Shown: piece by piece, positions 59,689 through 64,000 of the stretch
Layout of the letters: each line of letters starts with the position of its first letter
Numbering within the stretch: position 1 is the first letter of the stretch
Assembly (NCBI GenBank): GCA_002707525.1
Contig: PAND01000026.1
Location: 36,965-100,964, forward strand
From: Flavobacteriales bacterium
Lineage (GTDB): Bacteria; Bacteroidota; Bacteroidia; Flavobacteriales; Schleiferiaceae
DNA length: 64,000 nt
Direction of reading: 5' to 3'
Notes under the pieces: model-generated
Told to the model about the DNA's origin: nothing
The model's input: only the letters and a program-made list of their open reading frames with translations
Database searches by the model: none
Translations under genes and position numbers: made by a program

Positions 59689-60227
59689 GCCCCAACAATG
59701 AAAGCGACGGTTTTGGTTTGGCCCTTACCGCTTACATTGAGGGTGACGGAGTACTCGGATATGGAGTTGCCGTCTTGTATGATTTCCTTTTCAAAGTCGA
59801 TATTTGGGTCAATGTCAAAAGATGAACGCACAGCACCATCTCTTTCTGTTGTCCTACTGCTTTCCGATTTGCTTACGGATTTGGTGCTACCATCTTGAAA
59901 TGTAACCTTGACGAGTGAAGTCATTGCCTCTGAGCCATTGTGAACACAATTGATGTTAATTGATTGGTCTAAACCGAATCCGACAAGCGTTTGTTTCTCT
60001 TTCAGTTTCATATCAATAATCTGAATTACTGTACCCATCCCTCTTTGTTGGAATGCTCCTGCGGAGAAAATAGTCAGTACAGTAGTCAATTTAGGGGATT
60101 CTTGGCGTGTTAGCCATAGATAGCCTAAGCCACCTAGAATAGCGATACCGCCAAGGGCTCTAGTTGCTTCTCTTTCATCTGGAGTCATTTTTTGACTCTT
60201 ATCCATATCGTAATTATATCCTACCAT
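59685..60227 (-). CDS. Membrane protein, 180 aa
   Basis: N-terminal short cytoplasmic part, one span near residues 23-43 (ALGGIAILGGLGYLWLTR), a second hydrophobic stretch, then a soluble domain with strands and Ser/Thr/Asp-rich loops (SITVTLNVSGKGQTKTVAFIVG-like end). The start at 60227 has GGCGATAAC upstream; an ATG at 60206 is possible. Probably a virion membrane protein. Confidence 0.55.
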   Translation of the reverse strand: MVGYNYDMDKSQKMTPDEREATRALGGIAILGGLGYLWLTRQESPKLTTVLTIFSAGAFQQRGMGTVIQIIDMKLKEKQTLVGFGLDQSININCVHNGSEAMTSLVKVTFQDGSTKSVSKSESSRTTERDGAVRSSFDIDPNIDFEKEIIQDGNSISEYSVTLNVSGKGQTKTVAFIVGA

Positions 60228-60236
60228 GTTATCGCC

Positions 60237-60629
60237 TCAAAAGAAATTTCTCACACTATCTGCTGTCCTTCCCGGTATTGATGTGACTGCTCCCGGTACT
60301 GATTTGAGCCCCTTTGCTGCATTAACTATTACTTCGGGTATAATGCCTCTGCCGGGGAATACTGCGTCCTTTCCTACGATAGCATCGTACTCTTCTAGAG
60401 TATCTACAAGCCCTCGTAATAAAGTAAATATTAGAAGTACGTCAGAGGCCGTGTTCACTTTCTCCCATTGTTTAGGCTTTAGGCCGAACTGGGAGTACTT
60501 TTTTGTCTTCTTGTTCATCTTTAGAAGTTTTGCTGCATTAATTGACAGGATGATAGTGAGTGAGATTGCGTCTATAGACTTCCATCCTGCTTCTGAAACA
60601 CCGAATAGAGTTGTTCTTCCTAGCATCAT
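60237..60629 (-). CDS. Membrane protein, 130 aa
   Basis: Start ATG at 60629, overlapping the stop of the 1112-residue gene (ATGA) and preferred over a TTG at 60641. A hydrophobic helix (SIDAISLTIILSINAAKLL) lies at about residues 16-36, then a basic patch and a longer helical region (ASDVLLIFTLLRGLVDTLEE). Function unknown. Confidence 0.55.
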   Translation of the reverse strand: MMLGRTTLFGVSEAGWKSIDAISLTIILSINAAKLLKMNKKTKKYSQFGLKPKQWEKVNTASDVLLIFTLLRGLVDTLEEYDAIVGKDAVFPGRGIIPEVIVNAAKGLKSVPGAVTSIPGRTADSVRNFF

Positions 60630-63600
60630 CCCACCAACCAATTTATTCCTGTATCTGGGTCTGTATCAAGACTGAACGTTCCGCCCATGACTACCAAGTA
60701 TGAAACATCTCCGTTCTCATCTAAGGCTGCATACAAGTCTGGTTCTTTGCGGTTGCCCTTTGTTGGTTTCTTCTTAGGGAATCTACCGAAGTCGCCAAAC
60801 TCATGAATATACTTCTGATTCTTACCGTGTCCTTCTTTATCTGAGCGATAACCAACAGACCAACATCCACCCTCTCCAACTCTAACTAGTACCTTTGGTA
60901 CACTTATTGTTGTTTTAGTAATAGAATCTGGTGTTTCTCCATTGAACTCTTTGTAAAGTTCCTTTGCTTCCGTCATTGCTTTACTTGGTCCGGGGTTGCT
61001 CTTTACCTCTGAAGTTAGAGTGATGGCATCTCCAAATGCTACTACAGCAATGGCACTCTTTTTCCAAGAACCGAAGTCTACCTGTAAGTTTGCTACGGCC
61101 TGACCTCCCTTTTCTTTTGCTCTTTCTGAAAGTTCTTTCTTTAACGCAGAGACAGCCATAACCATTCTCTTCTCGGTCATTGACTGTCTTCCGCCTATCA
61201 ACCCTCTGTATATGTCTTGAACTCCTTCTCCAACGTCTGCAAATATGTTTCTACCTACTTCTACTTCGGCAGATACGATGCCTAAGTTTTTCTTCATTAT
61301 TTTTGGTTCGCCATTGAAGAGGGGTAGCAAATCAGAAGGAGGATTTGCCCAAGGTGAATCATCGAACATATCTCTGTATGCTTCCTCTTCTTCATCTTCG
61401 TGGTGTGGGTTGTCTATATGAGCGGGTACTTTCTTGAATCTGTTAGCAAGTGCTGTTATTCCAGTGTACTGGTCTATAGCCAAGTAAAGGCCGGGAATAT
61501 TTAGTTGCCTACCTGCTTCCAAGTTCTTAGGGTTGTTATCGAAAAAGAATCTAACATCATAATTACTTTGCAAAGAACTCAAGATGTTCTTCTTCCATGA
61601 CGCAGTTTCCTTGGCTGCTTCTGGTTTGCAATAGAGTAGTGTGGCCCCGTATTTGTCGTTCGTCAGTGGGAAACCTAAGTTTCGTAGTTGGGCCTTGGTG
61701 ATTTCGTATGTATGTTCTGGTCTGCCTGTGATATAGGCAATCTTGTAGCCCTGTTGTACAAGTGAGTAGGCAAAGTCTACTGCCCCTTGAATTGGCTTGT
61801 CAAGTGAGAATCTGTCAGAACTATAGAAGAACTCAAGGAAAGCCTGTCTACCCTTTGGGTGTTGTTTGTTGCCTACCTGCTTTGGGTCGAATAGCCCCAT
61901 ACGCTTTGCAGACCTCATTCGTTGGCTTGTATCTACTAATGTGTCATCAATGTCTAGTGCCACTAACAAATCTGGTTTAATGTACGCATGACCCGTAGGT
62001 TGGTACTGATGAGTGTTACTAGGCCGCATCTGTACTGGCGTACTAGTCTTTTGCATTTGAGTGCTTGGGTTCCTGACAACTACATGTCTATTTCCGCCCC
62101 GTTGATTGTACCTTGTCTTGGGTTTTACGTACCCGAATCTTTCATGGGGTGCAAGATAAACAAGGTTGGGACATTCTAATCGCTTATCGTGGTAGTGCCC
62201 ACACCTTCTGCAAGCAGGAGTTGGGGCTCCTGCTTTACTTGCTTCTCTGTCATTGGCCTGTCTACTAAGAGCACCGCTATATGTGTGCATATTGTAATTA
62301 ATAGGCTCATTTCTAAAACTTGGTGCTGATGCTTTGGTGGTGAAATGTTTGAATATTTCTTTCTCTCTACCTACTGCGATATTACCGCATGAATCATAGT
62401 GATGGAATAAACAATCGTAAGCACAGTGCTTGTCGCCACCGCCCGGGAATTCGTGATACATTCTCCAATGCGGGGAATGGCCGAATAAATGACCTAGTTC
62501 ATGGAAGTATATTACTGCCCATTCTTCTGGTGAAAACCCGTGTTTCAGATTTATTATGCTTGATGTAGCATAACCGCCACCAAGGACTCCCCCTGATTTC
62601 ATCTCTATCAATTTTATATGTTCTATATTTTTGCCCTTTGGAATCTGAGGGTACTGCTTTTCTAGTTTTTCTCTATTGAATCTACTCCCACGGCCTTCCC
62701 TTGTTGAAACTCTATATTCATCTTCACGAATAAGTGCAATGGTTTCTATTTTGTGCTTGCCCCCGCTTAAGTACTCAACTGCGGCAGGAATCATGGCTTG
62801 CATAGCGGTTACTATCTTGGCACATCTTGCATAGTCTTCTTCACTTGCAGGATAGGGCCTTCCTCCTCCCACTTGGAATATTAAATGTCTAGGGTACGTT
62901 GAGTAGTCTTTTCCTTTGAATACTGATTCGCACTGACTACATGCGGGGCTATCTACTGTACCGGGATTAACCCTTGGGTCTAATGTTGTTACTTCTCCTG
63001 TGTATTCGTATTTGTCGCCTTTATTTATCAATACTGACGCTGAGTGACCGAAGTGGCTGTTCCTCTTATGTCGAATGGGGTGTTCCTTTTTCTTTGGCTT
63101 TGGGGAATCTTTCTTGACTACTTTGTTATTTATATACAAATTGTCTTTCTTGAGGTCTTCAAGTACAACTTTGGTTTGCCCACGGGCTTCGTCTGACATG
63201 CCATGTCCAGATGGGAGTGGTGGGTAATGAGCAAGAAACATCTGGCTGTAAAAATCGGAATTTTCTTTTCTTTCCTTTCTACTACGAAGTTGATGCTTCT
63301 TTAGTTTTTTAATGCGTTCCACGGACCATTTTTTCTCTAGCCACGCTTTGACTTCCTTTAACTGGGGGTCATCCCAATGGCTCATATTTACTTTAGTGCC
63401 ATCTTTGGTTTTCCACTCGCCTTTGTTGTACCAACTCTTATGGACTCCCATTAATGCAGTCCAATCTCCGGGGTAAATACCAACGTCTACCTTTGGCGTT
63501 TCCCCTGCTGATGAATAAAATGGTATGCGCATACCGTTTGGCAACTCAACTAGTACTAGGCCCCTTGGGAGATAATCTCCGCATTCGTAAAAAAGAATTG

Positions 63601-63964
63601 GAAATTTTTCTCCGGGTCGATGAATTATTTTGTATGGTGTTCCTTTTATATCGGATTCTTTGTCGGGTTCTACTATTCCTACTTCTTCCTTCTCTTCTAC
63701 TATGTCCTCGATAAGTTCTTCAACTTCATCTTCGCTTAGTTCTCCGCCTAACAGTTGCTCTAATCCCGGCCATATATACTGAAAAATCTGTAATAAATTA
63801 TCCGGGTCAATATCTATTCCATCTTGTTCAGCGTCGTCTAGTGCTTCTTCGACTGCTTCTCTTGGGGTTGAATGCCAAGTTAAGTCGTACATAGCAGGTT
63901 GGCTTGCTGTGAAATGGGGGTCTTTTTCTAAGTTACCTCTCTTGTGAGGTTTGATAACTCCCAT
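60626..63964 (-). CDS. Multi-domain protein: HExxH protease, HAD phosphatase, YbjQ-like, 1112 aa
   Basis: Order: unknown acidic and basic regions (1-330); a zinc protease-like region with FHELGHLFGHSPHW (H488, E489, H492) and nearby cysteines; two CxxC pairs near 585-600; a HAD-type phosphatase (LDIDDTLVDTS at 670-680, ITGRPE at 745-750, FFDNNPKN near 807-814); a YbjQ-like domain (about 893-985); and a C-terminal unknown domain. Asn-Pro occurs at 333, 632, 852, 874 and about 998, close to domain borders. The active protease may cut this protein and its relatives. The ATG at 63964 has only AT-rich sequence before it; the promoter would lie outside the window. Confidence 0.8.
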   Translation of the reverse strand: MGVIKPHKRGNLEKDPHFTASQPAMYDLTWHSTPREAVEEALDDAEQDGIDIDPDNLLQIFQYIWPGLEQLLGGELSEDEVEELIEDIVEEKEEVGIVEPDKESDIKGTPYKIIHRPGEKFPILFYECGDYLPRGLVLVELPNGMRIPFYSSAGETPKVDVGIYPGDWTALMGVHKSWYNKGEWKTKDGTKVNMSHWDDPQLKEVKAWLEKKWSVERIKKLKKHQLRSRKERKENSDFYSQMFLAHYPPLPSGHGMSDEARGQTKVVLEDLKKDNLYINNKVVKKDSPKPKKKEHPIRHKRNSHFGHSASVLINKGDKYEYTGEVTTLDPRVNPGTVDSPACSQCESVFKGKDYSTYPRHLIFQVGGGRPYPASEEDYARCAKIVTAMQAMIPAAVEYLSGGKHKIETIALIREDEYRVSTREGRGSRFNREKLEKQYPQIPKGKNIEHIKLIEMKSGGVLGGGYATSSIINLKHGFSPEEWAVIYFHELGHLFGHSPHWRMYHEFPGGGDKHCAYDCLFHHYDSCGNIAVGREKEIFKHFTTKASAPSFRNEPINYNMHTYSGALSRQANDREASKAGAPTPACRRCGHYHDKRLECPNLVYLAPHERFGYVKPKTRYNQRGGNRHVVVRNPSTQMQKTSTPVQMRPSNTHQYQPTGHAYIKPDLLVALDIDDTLVDTSQRMRSAKRMGLFDPKQVGNKQHPKGRQAFLEFFYSSDRFSLDKPIQGAVDFAYSLVQQGYKIAYITGRPEHTYEITKAQLRNLGFPLTNDKYGATLLYCKPEAAKETASWKKNILSSLQSNYDVRFFFDNNPKNLEAGRQLNIPGLYLAIDQYTGITALANRFKKVPAHIDNPHHEDEEEEAYRDMFDDSPWANPPSDLLPLFNGEPKIMKKNLGIVSAEVEVGRNIFADVGEGVQDIYRGLIGGRQSMTEKRMVMAVSALKKELSERAKEKGGQAVANLQVDFGSWKKSAIAVVAFGDAITLTSEVKSNPGPSKAMTEAKELYKEFNGETPDSITKTTISVPKVLVRVGEGGCWSVGYRSDKEGHGKNQKYIHEFGDFGRFPKKKPTKGNRKEPDLYAALDENGDVSYLVVMGGTFSLDTDPDTGINWLVG

Positions 63965-64000
63965 TATTTTATCGTGGTTAATTTTGTTTCCTCTTTCTTG

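Overview
The window looks like most of a large DNA virus or virus-like element of an archaeon, probably from a marine metagenome. The archaeal signs are a TATA box about 25-30 bases before several genes with little or no leader, TFB, a thermosome-type chaperonin, a family B DNA polymerase and an archaeal/eukaryotic-type RNA polymerase large subunit. Genes are packed with ATGA, TAATG or TGATG start/stop overlaps. About a dozen proteins under 60 residues sit between larger genes. No ribosomal, metabolic or other housekeeping gene block is present. No terminase, portal or HK97-type capsid protein was recognised. A HerA/FtsK-like packaging ATPase and many small single-span membrane proteins point to a virion with an internal membrane, but this is inference. 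No natural genome end is visible: the RNA polymerase gene runs off the left edge and a large gene starts just inside the right edge. I cannot assign the element to a named virus family.

Left region (2-16158): information processing. An unsplit RNA polymerase A subunit (+) faces a long minus-strand operon that starts at a TATA box near 16185. The operon encodes several zinc-ribbon microproteins, a winged-helix protein, a RecB/Cas4-like nuclease, an HNH protein, a resolvase-like protein lacking its catalytic serine, a second possible nuclease, a primase-type zinc-finger protein, TFB and finally DNA polymerase B.

Switch region (16159-18570): a 400-base control region rich in GGGGT/ACCCC repeats, then an 11-bp perfect inverted repeat around the TATA box of a serine recombinase gene. 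A string of tiny plus-strand genes, a tRNA-Arg (GCG) and a gene-free stretch with a long closing helix (possible small RNA) follow.

Virion region (18571-42540), mostly minus strand: a SWIB-domain protein, many membrane and beta-rich proteins, an Arf/Ras-like GTPase, a group II chaperonin and a cyanophage-like fibre protein of 1133 residues. A short plus-strand group of zinc proteins (34251-35694) interrupts it.

Right region (42541-63964): two ribbon-helix-helix repressor genes with a shared operator-like motif, small zinc-ribbon genes, a histone-H1/protamine-like membrane protein, the packaging ATPase, an N-formylglutamate-amidohydrolase-like protein, a metzincin-like protease and four giant genes. 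Three of the giants (1874, 1493 and 1112 residues) are strings of unrelated enzyme domains: JAMM, HD, guanylate-kinase-like, YbjQ-like, MazG, AEP primase, ATP-dependent DNA ligase, HExxH protease, HAD phosphatase and ART-like. Asn-Pro motifs recur at the domain borders. The most interesting hypothesis here is that these are polyproteins cut at Asn-Pro sites, perhaps by one of the two HExxH proteases nearby, and packaged with the virion.
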